Below, piece after piece: positions 28,680 to 37,886 of a DNA stretch of 64,000 bases. The notes below the pieces were generated by a model, which had not been told where the DNA came from, ran no database searches, and saw only the letters and a program-made list of their open reading frames with translations. Each line of letters starts with the position of its first letter. The first letter of the stretch is position 1. Made by a program: the position numbers and the translations under genes. This stretch comes from Aquimarina aquimarini (GTDB lineage: Bacteria > Bacteroidota > Bacteroidia > Flavobacteriales > Flavobacteriaceae): the NCBI RefSeq assembly GCF_900299535.1, contig NZ_OMKE01000010.1:62001-126000 (forward strand), written 5' to 3'.

Positions 28680-29250
28680 AATTTTTAGAGGGGTATTTTT
28701 TAAACAAAATCTGTGATTATTAATTCTGATATCAATAAAAATGAATACTAAATAAAATGCTAGATTTTTTCACATTATAATTATTACAAAGAATTCATTT
28801 TATATAGTTCAAATATTAAAATTATATTCTTTATTGATAGGTGACATTTTAAGCTATTAGGAGTATTATTTATGAATTTAATAAGAGATTGATTAGTAAG
28901 GAGATAAAAACATTACAGAAGAGAGGGTTTGACCGTACATATTTTGTTCATTATTGAAAAAATAAAAAAAATAAAACCTGTTTGGTTTGTTATAAATTTA
29001 TGGGTGAAAGGCAAAAACGAATTGATTGCCTAATAAAAAATAAGAGGAAAGATAAGTTAGTAAATTTAAAGTGTCGCTTAATTATGGCCAAGGGCTTTTA
29101 TAAGAAACAAAAAAGAAAGAGCTAGTTGTTATCTGAGATGCTGAAAACAACTAGCTCTTTCTTTTTGAAAGCTAAAAATTTTATGTCAAATTATTAACGA
29201 CCTGATACCGTTTAGAGAAATATATAATTGCTTTTTTTGAATAAAACTAA
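28680..29250. other. Intergenic region, 571 bases
   Basis: AT-rich sequence upstream of the lipoprotein gene and downstream of the GNAT gene. It contains the strong hairpin at 29110-29166. A short GTAAATTTAAAGTGT stretch near 29058 weakly resembles the end of the dispersed repeat, but there is no second arm. I see no ORF of convincing length. Confidence 0.5.
29110..29166. terminator. Strong bidirectional terminator hairpin
   Basis: About 21-bp perfect arms (core GAGCTAGTTGTT / AACAACTAGCTC, with A-run and T-run ends) and a 15-base loop. It lies 85 bases past the end of the minus-strand GNAT gene. Confidence 0.85.
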
Positions 29251-30372
29251 TTATAAAATACTTTTTCTGAATGTTCTTCGCATTTTATGCTGTTCATGTT
29301 CATAACCATTCCATAATGCTTGAATAGCTTTGTTTTCTTCAAGTTCAGGATTGGTTTCAACAACTTCGATACCATTGCGTAGAAAAGCTTCATTCATTTC
29401 TTTAAAAATTAGTGCAGTAACTCCCTTGTTTTGATATTCAGGATCCACACCAATAAGATAAAAAGCGGCAGTATCATTTCTACGTTGTGCTTTTAAGATG
29501 TGTAAAAATCGAAGCGGATATACTTTACCATTCATCTTCTTTAATGCTTTTGAAAAAGAAGGCATCACAATTGAAAATGCGATTAGTTTTCCAGTATTAT
29601 CAGCAATACAAGTAATATATTCAGGGTTGAGATATGGCAGGTATTTTTTCTTATACATATCAATCTGATACTGTTGTATAGGAACAAATGTTTGCAGACT
29701 GCTATATGTTTTATTAAGCAGGTCAAACATATCATCTGCATAGGCAAGTATCTCTTTGCTCTTTTTGAATTTAAGAAGTTGAAGTTGGTAACGTTCTTTG
29801 ATTACTCTAGCAAATTTTATTACTTTTTCTTTTGTTTCTTTAGGAACTTTTATTTTGTATTCTACCCAAGTAGCGGCTGGTTCAAAACCAAGTTGCTCCA
29901 TGTGTTTTGAGTAATATGAGTAGTTATACCATGTAATCATGGTGTTGAGTTCTTCGAACCCTTTGATAAGAATCCCTGCTTTATCCATATTAGAGAACCC
30001 TACAGGGCCTTCCATATATTCTAAAGAGTATTGAGTGCCATACTCAATAACTTTTTGCAAAAGAGCTTTGGTTACTTCAATATCATCAATAACATCAAAC
30101 CATCCAAAGCGTACTTTTGGCTTTTTTTGCTCTTTTACTTCAATCCAGTTTATAATTGCGGCAATTCTACCTACAATCTTATTATTTTTATAGGCAAGAA
30201 AGTACTTGGCATCAGCGTTTTTAAAAACTGGATTCTTTTTTGGGTTTATTACATCTACTTCCTCTTTGATGATAGAAGGTACATAATAAGGGGAATCTTT
30301 ATATAACTCAAAAGGAAATTTAACAAACGTAGCCAAATCTCCTTTTGAAGTAATTTCTTTAATCGTAATCAT
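29251..30372 (-). CDS. GNAT-superfamily acyltransferase, bacterial ceramide-synthase-like
   Basis: 373 residues. The N-terminal pattern FVKFPFELYKDSPYYVPS, then NPVFKNADAKYFLAYKNNKIVGRIAA, is a GNAT-like beta-strand arrangement. A second acyl-CoA/ACP-binding block occurs near AAFYLIGVDPEYQNKGVTALIF (~290-310), with the expected Q-x-x-G-x pyrophosphate loop. This long GNAT type resembles the N-acyltransferases that make ceramide-like lipids in bacteria (the Caulobacter bCerS group). Here it could N-acylate capnine or a sphingoid base made by the enzymes at 24535-27142. The family is clear; the substrate is inferred from proximity and my memory of the family pattern. Confidence 0.75.
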   Translation of the reverse strand: MITIKEITSKGDLATFVKFPFELYKDSPYYVPSIIKEEVDVINPKKNPVFKNADAKYFLAYKNNKIVGRIAAIINWIEVKEQKKPKVRFGWFDVIDDIEVTKALLQKVIEYGTQYSLEYMEGPVGFSNMDKAGILIKGFEELNTMITWYNYSYYSKHMEQLGFEPAATWVEYKIKVPKETKEKVIKFARVIKERYQLQLLKFKKSKEILAYADDMFDLLNKTYSSLQTFVPIQQYQIDMYKKKYLPYLNPEYITCIADNTGKLIAFSIVMPSFSKALKKMNGKVYPLRFLHILKAQRRNDTAAFYLIGVDPEYQNKGVTALIFKEMNEAFLRNGIEVVETNPELEENKAIQALWNGYEHEQHKMRRTFRKSIL

Positions 30373-30511
30373 ATATCATCTCTAATTCATCACAAATATA
30401 TAATCCTTTTGCTAAATATTATGATTGCATGCGGATCATTTTAATAATAATATGATAGATTTTTTATATCAGATGTTTAGAGATAGAAGATTTTATAGAT
30501 ATTCCTAGGAA

Positions 30512-32194
30512 TTATTGATCCATTTTTTCTAATTCTTTATCTAAATCTGTATCGTTGTTATTGGTGTTTTCTTCTTTGTTTTTGCGTTTTTCTTCTTCTT
30601 TCTTACGTTTCTTTTCTTCTTTTTTACGCCTTTTCTCTTCTTTCTTTCTACGCTTTTCTTCTTCCTTTTTAGTTTTCTCTTGCTCTTTCTGGTATTCTTC
30701 GTATTCGGCATCTACATCTTCCTCTTCTTGCTTTTCTTCCTTTACTTCAGTTTTTTCTTTAGCTTTTTTCTCTTTCTCATCACTTTCTTGTTCAAGCTCT
30801 TTTTCCATTTTATCAAGTTCCTGAAGTTCCTTGTCAATATCTTGAAGTTCTTGATCTACGCCTTGTTTTTCTTCCATTTTATCAAGTTCAGCATCAATTT
30901 CATCGATCATTTTTTGCTTTTCTTTTTCAGCTTGTATTTCTGCTTTCCTTGCTTTTCTTGCTTCTTTAGCTTCACGTTTTAAACGTCTGGCTTCTTCTTT
31001 TTTAAACTTTTTGCCTTCTTTTTTGGCAATCTTTTCGTTTTCTATTCGCTCACGTTCCAGTCGTTCTTCTGTTCGTCTCTCATCAAGATCATTTTCTAGT
31101 TCTTGTCTAAAACCATCATCTTCAAAGTCATTGATAAAAGGGGTTTTTTCTAATTTCAAGCTGTCATTTTCTATACCTTCTCCTTCTTCAAATTCATCTA
31201 GATTTTCATTGTTTTCACCATCACCTTCTTCGCCTTCTTCTTTTTCTAGGTTTTCTTCTTCTTTAACTCCTCCTTCTAATCCTGGTTGTTCTATGATTTC
31301 ATCTTTTTTGTGCCAGTCAAAACGATATGATGCTCCAAGACTTAGAGTAAAAATAGAAGGGGTATCTTTAAAATTAAAGGCTATGTTTGCATCAAATTGT
31401 AAATCCTGATCAAACAAATAAGCGCCTCCAAATCTCATTATATTATCACTGTAAAAGTCACTTTTTTGCCCTTGATATTCACCAAAAGCGGCCCATTTAT
31501 CATTAATAGTATGGGTAGAAGTAATGATCCATCCTATAATCGGATCGTCTGTAGTTACTTTGTCTATAATAAGATTGGTTACCAATACCCAGTTTCCGTT
31601 CATACTGGTGCTCCAATTATTTTGAGTCATTAGCACAATTTTTGGACTAAAAGAATCATCATTTGGAGAAGTAAAGGGGTTGTTTTGAGAAATGAAATTA
31701 GCTCCTACATATGCAGAGACTGCAGGAATAAGGCTTTTCCATTTAAATTTATAGCGTTCTTTCCAGCTTTTTAATTCATCATAATTTATAGAATCCTTTT
31801 TGGGTTTTTTATAAGGATCATATATTAGGTATTTCGCACCTATGGTATTTACTTCAAAATCACTTCTTTTTATCTTTTCTTCGTTACCTCCAACAGTTCG
31901 TCTTATACCATCAGCTCTAAATCTACCGTTTAATCTAAGTTCTAACTGTTCTATTAATAAACCGTATCGTATTGAGTAATCAATATTAAAAACGTTGGTT
32001 TTGGTATCTAGAATTTTATGCTTTTGTTTACCGAAGCCCAATCCACCTTCTAATTGTAATACATTATTACCAACCGAGAAAGCACCTTGAGATGTTCCAG
32101 GTCTATTGGTATTGATCTTTTCGGTATATTGTGCAGAAACTGTAATACCATATAAAAATATGGTAGCTAATAACAGAATAGATTTAGGGTTCAT
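30512..32194 (-). CDS. Outer-membrane transporter-like protein with long charged tail
   Basis: 560 residues from ATG 32194. The frame runs on upstream, but this start gives the signal peptide MNPKSILLLATIFLYGITVSAQ. Residues ~25-310 are a beta-rich domain opening with INTNRPGTSQGAFSVGNNVLQ, as in the 'transporter'/phenol-MetA-like outer-membrane family, and ending in a LGASYRFDW strand. From ~315 the sequence changes to acidic, then alternating Lys/Glu/Arg repeats (such as KKEEKRRKKEEK). These predict a single long charged helix or coiled coil of ~230 residues. The fusion of a barrel and such a tail is unusual. It is divergent from the DUF4834 gene. Confidence 0.75.
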   Translation of the reverse strand: MNPKSILLLATIFLYGITVSAQYTEKINTNRPGTSQGAFSVGNNVLQLEGGLGFGKQKHKILDTKTNVFNIDYSIRYGLLIEQLELRLNGRFRADGIRRTVGGNEEKIKRSDFEVNTIGAKYLIYDPYKKPKKDSINYDELKSWKERYKFKWKSLIPAVSAYVGANFISQNNPFTSPNDDSFSPKIVLMTQNNWSTSMNGNWVLVTNLIIDKVTTDDPIIGWIITSTHTINDKWAAFGEYQGQKSDFYSDNIMRFGGAYLFDQDLQFDANIAFNFKDTPSIFTLSLGASYRFDWHKKDEIIEQPGLEGGVKEEENLEKEEGEEGDGENNENLDEFEEGEGIENDSLKLEKTPFINDFEDDGFRQELENDLDERRTEERLERERIENEKIAKKEGKKFKKEEARRLKREAKEARKARKAEIQAEKEKQKMIDEIDAELDKMEEKQGVDQELQDIDKELQELDKMEKELEQESDEKEKKAKEKTEVKEEKQEEEDVDAEYEEYQKEQEKTKKEEEKRRKKEEKRRKKEEKKRKKEEEKRKNKEENTNNNDTDLDKELEKMDQ

Positions 32195-32294
32195 ATTCAA
32201 TAGATTTGGTTCAAATATAGCAGATTTTATCATTTTTTTAAGGTAGACTAGCTGTAATTGTATATAGAGTTCATTATTTTTGAAAAAAAATGAT

Positions 32295-32564
32295 ATGCAA
32301 GAAGCATCGTTGCAAGGGGTGTTAAAGACAATTCTCATTATAATTTTGGTATACTATGTGCTAAAGGTATTAACGCGTTTATTTGGCCCTCTATTGCTTA
32401 AATATGTAACAAAGAAAGCTGGAGAAAAGTTTCAACAACAATTTAATCAGCATCAAAATTCTCGTAAATCTACAGAAGGAGAGGTTACTATTGAAACAAA
32501 ATCAAAACAAAATTCTTCTAATAAAGATGTAGGAGAATATATCGATTATGAGGAAATTGATTAA
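32295..32564 (+). CDS. DUF4834-like small membrane protein
   Basis: 89 residues from ATG 32295; a TTG at 32280 is an alternative start. One hydrophobic segment (VLKTILIIILVYYVLKVLTRLF, ~9-30) is followed by a polar, basic tail, the layout of the DUF4834 family, which is common in Bacteroidota. Function unknown. It is the first gene of a probable operon with the YfhO-like protein (32 bases later), a glycosyltransferase and a flippase. Confidence 0.78.
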   Translation: MQEASLQGVLKTILIIILVYYVLKVLTRLFGPLLLKYVTKKAGEKFQQQFNQHQNSRKSTEGEVTIETKSKQNSSNKDVGEYIDYEEID

Positions 32565-32596
32565 TTTGGCTCTTTATTAGAAAACTCACACACATC

Positions 32597-35059
32597 ATGT
32601 CTTTAATCAAAAGATTTATACCTCACTTTTTTGTCATTCTCGGATTTATTGTTGCTTCACTGGCTTACTTTAGCCCTGTGTTGAATGGAAAAATGCTTTA
32701 TCAAAATGATATAAAGCATTATGAGAGTATGGTTAAACAGCAAAATGAATACAGAGCAGAAACAGGTGAAGAAACTTATTGGAATAACGCCGCATATGGT
32801 GGAATGCCTACTTATCAACTAGGAGCAAAGTTTCCGCATGATTATATGGATAAGCTAGATCGTTTGATTCGATTTTTGCCAAGACCTGCGGATTACCTTT
32901 TTCTTTATTTGGTCAGTTTTTATATTTTGATGTTGGTTATGCGTATTCCTTGGAAAATCGCTATTCTAGGAGCATTGGCTTTTGGGTTCTCTGCATACCT
33001 TATCATTATTATCGGTGTGGGCCATAATTCTAAAGCACATGCAATCGCTTATTTTCCTCTGGTGCTTTCTGGAATTTTATTGGTTTTTCAGAAAAGATAT
33101 ATTTGGGGATTTTTGCTCACAGCACTTGCTATGGGATTAGAAATACAGGCAAATCATTACCAGATGACCTATTATCTAGGGTTATTGACATTGGTTATGG
33201 GAGTTACTTTTTTTATTGATGCTATTAAGAAAAAAGAAATTCCTCACTTTTTTAAATCTGTAGGTGTTTTGGTAGTTGCTGTTTTATTGGGATTAGCAAC
33301 AAATGCAACAACACTATTATCTACATCAGAATATGTAGATACGAGTATTAGAGGTAAAAACTTATTGGCAGAATCAACTGCAAGTACATCAGAAAAGAAT
33401 GGACTTGATTATGAATATATAACAGAATATAGTTACGGGAAATTAGAATCATTAAATCTTTTTGTTCCAAAACTAATGGGATTAGGTAGAGCTTCTGATT
33501 TGGGATCGGATTCTGCTTTTTATCAAAAATTAATTGAACTGGGAGAGCCAAGGGATAAAGCAAATTATTATGCCAAGGTTACTGGTTTGTACTGGGGAGA
33601 GCAACCTTTTGTAGAAGCTCCTCCTTATCTAGGAATAACAGTCGTTTTTTTAGCACTTTTAGGACTATTGCTTATAAACGGAAGACTACGTTGGTGGCTT
33701 TTGGCAGGAATTCTTTTATCATTAACATTGAGTTGGGGTAAAAATCTTGAGTTTTTGACACGCTTTTTTATTGATTATGTGCCTTTTTATAATAAGTTTA
33801 GAGCGGTGTCAAGTATTCAGGTACTATTAGAACTTTTGGTACCGATTGCAGCAGTTTTTGGAGTGTATAACATTTTTAATGATAAAATACCATTTGCAGA
33901 AAGACAAAAGAAATTTTTGATCTCATTAGGTACTTTTGGAGGACTGTGTTTACTCTTTTGGTTGTTTGGAGGAAGTTTATTTAGCTTTAAATCATCATCA
34001 GAAATTCAATTAGGGATTGAACAACCTATGATTTTTGATGCTATCAAAGCAGATAGAATCACAATAATGAAAAGTGATAGCCTGCGATCATTATTATTTG
34101 TACTACTTGTTGGTGGAGTGATTTGGGTAATGTTAAAGAAAAAACTATCAGAAAATATGGCCCTTGTTGCTTTAGGGTTACTTATTATTGTTGATTTGGT
34201 AGGAGTGGATAGACGAAATGTGAATAATGAAGGGTTTATCTCTAAAAGAGAATATAAAAATTATTTTCAGGCAACGCCTATAGATAAAGAAATTCAAAAA
34301 GACACTTCTTATTTTAGAGTATTGGATCAAGCAAGAGGGTTTAATAACTCCCATATGAATTACTTTTTTAATTCAGTAGGAGGGTACTCTGCTGTACGAC
34401 CAAGAAAAATGGATGATTTATATTTTAAGCATATTGCAAAAGGTAATATGCAGGTTATAAACATGCTTAATGTAAAGTATGTGGTTCAACGAAATGAAAA
34501 AAACCAATTAGGTGTTCAACAAAACCCATCAATAAATGGCCCAGCATGGTTTGTGTATCAATTAAAACCTGTAGCTAATCATAAAGAGGAGTTTGAGGCT
34601 TTAAAAACTATAAATACAAAAAAAGAAGCTGTTCTTAATGCGCGTTTTACAAGGTTATCAAAGATGAATACTTCTTATGTGTCTCAAACAAATTTTAAAG
34701 TTGATAGTCTGGCGAATATTTCTCTTATACAGCACAAACCAAATAAACTGATATATAAATCTAATAGTAAAGAAAAAGGATTTGCTGTTTTTTCTGAGGT
34801 GTATTATAAAAATGGTTGGAATGCATATATAGATGGAAATTCAAGTCCTATTATTCCCGTGAATTATACGCTTAGAGGATTACAGATTCCTAAGGGAAAA
34901 CATACTATAGAATTCAAATTTGAGCCTCAGGTTGTAAAAAAAGGAAGTACCATTACGCTTGCTAGCTCAATACTTTTTGTACTGTTGCTTATCGGTGGAC
35001 TATTTTATCAGTATAAGAAAACAGGAAATGTATTACCTCTTTCAAAGGATGATAAATAG
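32597..35059 (+). CDS. YfhO-family multi-pass membrane protein
   Basis: 820 residues with about 12-13 hydrophobic helices. These are spread over ~10-480 and one near 795 (ITLASSILFVLLLIGGLFY). Soluble parts are an extracytoplasmic loop after the first helix (NGKMLYQNDIKHYESMVKQQ) and a large C-terminal domain (~560-780) ending in a beta-rich YTLRGLQIPKGKHTIEFKF segment. This matches YfhO-type GT-C-like proteins, some of which transfer sugars to cell-envelope polymers. The link to the next two genes suggests surface polysaccharide or glycolipid assembly. Confidence 0.82.
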   Translation: MSLIKRFIPHFFVILGFIVASLAYFSPVLNGKMLYQNDIKHYESMVKQQNEYRAETGEETYWNNAAYGGMPTYQLGAKFPHDYMDKLDRLIRFLPRPADYLFLYLVSFYILMLVMRIPWKIAILGALAFGFSAYLIIIIGVGHNSKAHAIAYFPLVLSGILLVFQKRYIWGFLLTALAMGLEIQANHYQMTYYLGLLTLVMGVTFFIDAIKKKEIPHFFKSVGVLVVAVLLGLATNATTLLSTSEYVDTSIRGKNLLAESTASTSEKNGLDYEYITEYSYGKLESLNLFVPKLMGLGRASDLGSDSAFYQKLIELGEPRDKANYYAKVTGLYWGEQPFVEAPPYLGITVVFLALLGLLLINGRLRWWLLAGILLSLTLSWGKNLEFLTRFFIDYVPFYNKFRAVSSIQVLLELLVPIAAVFGVYNIFNDKIPFAERQKKFLISLGTFGGLCLLFWLFGGSLFSFKSSSEIQLGIEQPMIFDAIKADRITIMKSDSLRSLLFVLLVGGVIWVMLKKKLSENMALVALGLLIIVDLVGVDRRNVNNEGFISKREYKNYFQATPIDKEIQKDTSYFRVLDQARGFNNSHMNYFFNSVGGYSAVRPRKMDDLYFKHIAKGNMQVINMLNVKYVVQRNEKNQLGVQQNPSINGPAWFVYQLKPVANHKEEFEALKTINTKKEAVLNARFTRLSKMNTSYVSQTNFKVDSLANISLIQHKPNKLIYKSNSKEKGFAVFSEVYYKNGWNAYIDGNSSPIIPVNYTLRGLQIPKGKHTIEFKFEPQVVKKGSTITLASSILFVLLLIGGLFYQYKKTGNVLPLSKDDK

Positions 35060-35067
35060 CTTGTGTA

Positions 35068-36345
35068 TTGAAAGTCCTGATCGTTACATATTATTGGCCA
35101 CCTGCAGGAGGCCCTGGAGTACAAAGATGGCTTAAGTTTGTCAAGTATTTTAGAGAGTTTGATATTGAGCCAATAGTATATGTACCTGAGAATCCAACAT
35201 ACCCGATGGAGGATGATTCATTATCTTCTGAAATTCCTGAAGGAGTAACGGTATTGAAACAACCTATTTTTGAACCCTATCGTTTTGCTCAGGTATTTTC
35301 TAAAAAAGAAACCAAGACAATAAGCAAAGGTATTATTGCGGGTAAAGAAAGACAGTCTTTTATACAAAGGTTGCTATTGTTTATACGGGGTAATTTTTTT
35401 ATACCTGATGCGCGTAAGTTTTGGGTGAATCCTTCTGTTAAATATTTAAAAGATTATTTATTAGATAACAAAATAGAGACTATAATCACTACGGGTCCTC
35501 CTCATAGTGTGCATTTGATAGGAAAAGAATTGAAAAATCAAGTAGGAGTGAGGTGGTTTGCAGATTTTAGAGATCCATGGACTACCATTGGTTATCATAA
35601 TAAGCTGAAGCTTACGAAACGATCTAAACGAAAACATAAAGTACTTGAAAGAGAGGTGTTATCAGAAGCAGATCATATTATAGTAACAAGTTTTACAACT
35701 CAAAAAGAGTTTGATGCTATTGCTAATACTCCAGTTTCTGTAATTACAAATGGATATGATACAGAATCGGTGATTGAAAAACAATTGGATACTACATTTA
35801 CGGTTTCTCATATTGGCTCTTTGTTATCTGGTAGAAACCCATCCTATCTTTGGAAGGCGATGTATGAGTTAACTCAGGAAAATGAATCATTTTCCAAATT
35901 TTTTCGGTTACAATTAGTTGGGGCGGTAAGTGATGATGTATTATCTTCGATAAAAGAAGCAGGACTATCTGAGTTTTTGGTGCTAGAAGGATATGTTCCT
36001 CATGCTGATGCTATAAAAATACAACGAAGTTCTCAACTATTATTATTGATAGAAATTGATAGTAAAGATACTCGTTGTATTATTCCTGGGAAATTGTTTG
36101 AATATATGATATCCAAAAGACCTATTTTGGCTATAGGACCAGCAGAAGCAGATATATCCAAATTAATTTCAGAGACTAATTCAGGGTATTTTTTTGAATA
36201 TAAAGAGTATGATAAAATAAAAAAACAATTATGGGATTGTTTTACTCAATTTGAGAAAGGAACATTGATATCTAAAGTAGAAGGAATAAATAAGTATAGT
36301 AGAAGCGCATTAACGGAAACATTTGCAAAACTACTAAAACAATAA
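35068..36345 (+). CDS. Glycosyltransferase, GT4-like
   Basis: 425 residues from a TTG start 8 bases after the YfhO stop. The start is chosen because it gives MKVLIVTYYWPPAGGPGVQRW, the expected N-terminus of this group. A GT-B fold is supported by the Rossmann-like start, ADFRDPWTTIGYHN, VSVITNGYD and the donor-binding region around CIIPGKLFEYMISKRPILAIGP. It probably transfers a sugar to a surface glycan on the cytoplasmic face. It is likely translationally coupled with the gene before it. Confidence 0.86.
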   Translation: MKVLIVTYYWPPAGGPGVQRWLKFVKYFREFDIEPIVYVPENPTYPMEDDSLSSEIPEGVTVLKQPIFEPYRFAQVFSKKETKTISKGIIAGKERQSFIQRLLLFIRGNFFIPDARKFWVNPSVKYLKDYLLDNKIETIITTGPPHSVHLIGKELKNQVGVRWFADFRDPWTTIGYHNKLKLTKRSKRKHKVLEREVLSEADHIIVTSFTTQKEFDAIANTPVSVITNGYDTESVIEKQLDTTFTVSHIGSLLSGRNPSYLWKAMYELTQENESFSKFFRLQLVGAVSDDVLSSIKEAGLSEFLVLEGYVPHADAIKIQRSSQLLLLIEIDSKDTRCIIPGKLFEYMISKRPILAIGPAEADISKLISETNSGYFFEYKEYDKIKKQLWDCFTQFEKGTLISKVEGINKYSRSALTETFAKLLKQ

Positions 36346-36365
36346 TCTAATATTTTGAATTGGTA

Positions 36366-37823
36366 ATGGGCGTAGTAGTAAACCAAACAATACGAAATAT
36401 AATCATTACCTGCCTAGGGTTTGGTATAGGAGCAATTAATACATTGTTCTTGTTTACCAATTTTATGAATGAAGAACATTATGGCCTGATTTCATATCTG
36501 ATGACTACTTCTAATTTAATATGGCCACTTATAGCGTTTGGAGTGCATAATACGCTGATCAAGTTTTTCTCGTCGTATTCTGATCAAAAACAACAAGATA
36601 AGTTTCTTACCATCATGTTGATTTTACCTTTTTTTATAGCAATAATTCTAGGTGTAATAGGAATCATATTTTATAATTCTATTCTGCAACTCTTTAGTGA
36701 TAAAAATACAATCATACAGCCTTATGTATGGACTATTTTTGTTCTGGCATTTGCTATGTCCTATTTTGAAGTATATTTTGCTTGGTCTAAAGTAAAATTA
36801 AAAAGTGTTTTTGGTAATATAATAAAAGAACTATTCCTTAGAGTTTGTATAAGCATACTACTGATATTATTATATTATGAAATCATAGATATAAAGCAAT
36901 TTATTTATATACTAATGGCAGTGTATTTATTGCGAACTCTGGTTATGAAGATATATGCTTTAGGACTTCATCGATTTAAAGTTCGTTTATCGCTACCCGA
37001 TAACTATAAATCTGTATTCAAATATTCTGGATTGATATTGATTGCTGGTTCTGTAGCAAGTTTATTGATAGAGTTAGATAAAACGATGATAGAACGTTAT
37101 CTTTTGATAGAGAATGTCGCCAAATATGGAATCTGTGCTTACATCGCAAGTGTAATTATTATTCCCTCTCGGGCTATGCATCAAATCACATACCCTTTAA
37201 CTGCTAAATTAATTAATGCACAAGAAAAGAATCAATTACAAGATTTGTATAAAAAGAGCTCCCTAAACTTATTGGTGACAGGAGGGTTACTTTTTATTTT
37301 GATTGTTTGCAATGTTACTCAGCTTTTTGAAATTATACCTAAAGAGTATGAACTATTTATTTGGGTAGTTGTTTTGATAGGTAGTGCTAAATTGTTTGAC
37401 AACCTTTTGGGAAATAATAATTCAATTTTATACTGTTCTGATTATTATAGGTTAATATTATATATTGGAGTAGGGATGGTTGTTCTTACAGTGGTATTAA
37501 ATATGTTTTGGATTCCTGTATACGGAGTTACAGGGGCTGCTATTGCTACTTGTATTGCAGTATTTTGCTATAATAGTACCAAGTTATGGATTGTTTATGC
37601 TAAATTTAAAATGCATCCTTTTTCTACAAAAACATTTTTAGCTTTATCCTTGATCATTATTTTTACTTTTGGTTGTTACTTTTGGGAATTACCTTTTCAT
37701 CCAATTCTTAATATTATTGGTAAGAGTATTATAATCAGTTTAGGCTATGTTATTGTTGTGTATGTATTAAAAGTATCTAAAGATATCAACGGTTTAATAA
37801 AGAAAATCCCCAGAGGTGAATAA
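36366..37823 (+). CDS. Polysaccharide flippase, Wzx/MATE-like
   Basis: 485 residues from ATG 36366 (a TTG at 36360 is also in frame). About 12-14 transmembrane helices with repeated hydrophobic blocks and few charges, the layout of the MOP flippase superfamily. It would export lipid-linked oligosaccharides made with the help of the glycosyltransferase 20 bases upstream. It is the last gene of the DUF4834-YfhO-GT-flippase group. Its final codons overlap the left arm of a hairpin (37802-37846) that serves the convergent gene at 37887. Confidence 0.85.
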   Translation: MGVVVNQTIRNIIITCLGFGIGAINTLFLFTNFMNEEHYGLISYLMTTSNLIWPLIAFGVHNTLIKFFSSYSDQKQQDKFLTIMLILPFFIAIILGVIGIIFYNSILQLFSDKNTIIQPYVWTIFVLAFAMSYFEVYFAWSKVKLKSVFGNIIKELFLRVCISILLILLYYEIIDIKQFIYILMAVYLLRTLVMKIYALGLHRFKVRLSLPDNYKSVFKYSGLILIAGSVASLLIELDKTMIERYLLIENVAKYGICAYIASVIIIPSRAMHQITYPLTAKLINAQEKNQLQDLYKKSSLNLLVTGGLLFILIVCNVTQLFEIIPKEYELFIWVVVLIGSAKLFDNLLGNNNSILYCSDYYRLILYIGVGMVVLTVVLNMFWIPVYGVTGAAIATCIAVFCYNSTKLWIVYAKFKMHPFSTKTFLALSLIIIFTFGCYFWELPFHPILNIIGKSIIISLGYVIVVYVLKVSKDINGLIKKIPRGE

Positions 37824-37846
37824 AAATTCAACTCAAAGGGATTTTC
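37802..37846. terminator. Hairpin between flippase and the Arg-rich surface protein
   Basis: GAAAATCCC (37802-37810) pairs with GGGATTTTC (37838-37846), and an inner TGAATAAAAATTCA palindrome lies at 37817-37830. A 12-base motif (37847-37858) adjoining the hairpin on the side of the minus-strand gene also occurs at 50539-50550. Confidence 0.55.
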
Positions 37847-37886
37847 CAACTAACCAACCAAAAAGATAAATATCTTCAATTATTTT

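Noticed and set aside
29050..29080. Third copy of the dispersed repeat
   Set aside because: Only about 15 bases resemble one arm, and there is no second arm or ATACCA end.
30555..31409. Plus-strand frames rich in Ser/Phe opposite the charged-tail protein
   Set aside because: They are antisense readings of Lys/Glu codons; Ser/Phe/Leu runs are an artefact of that composition.
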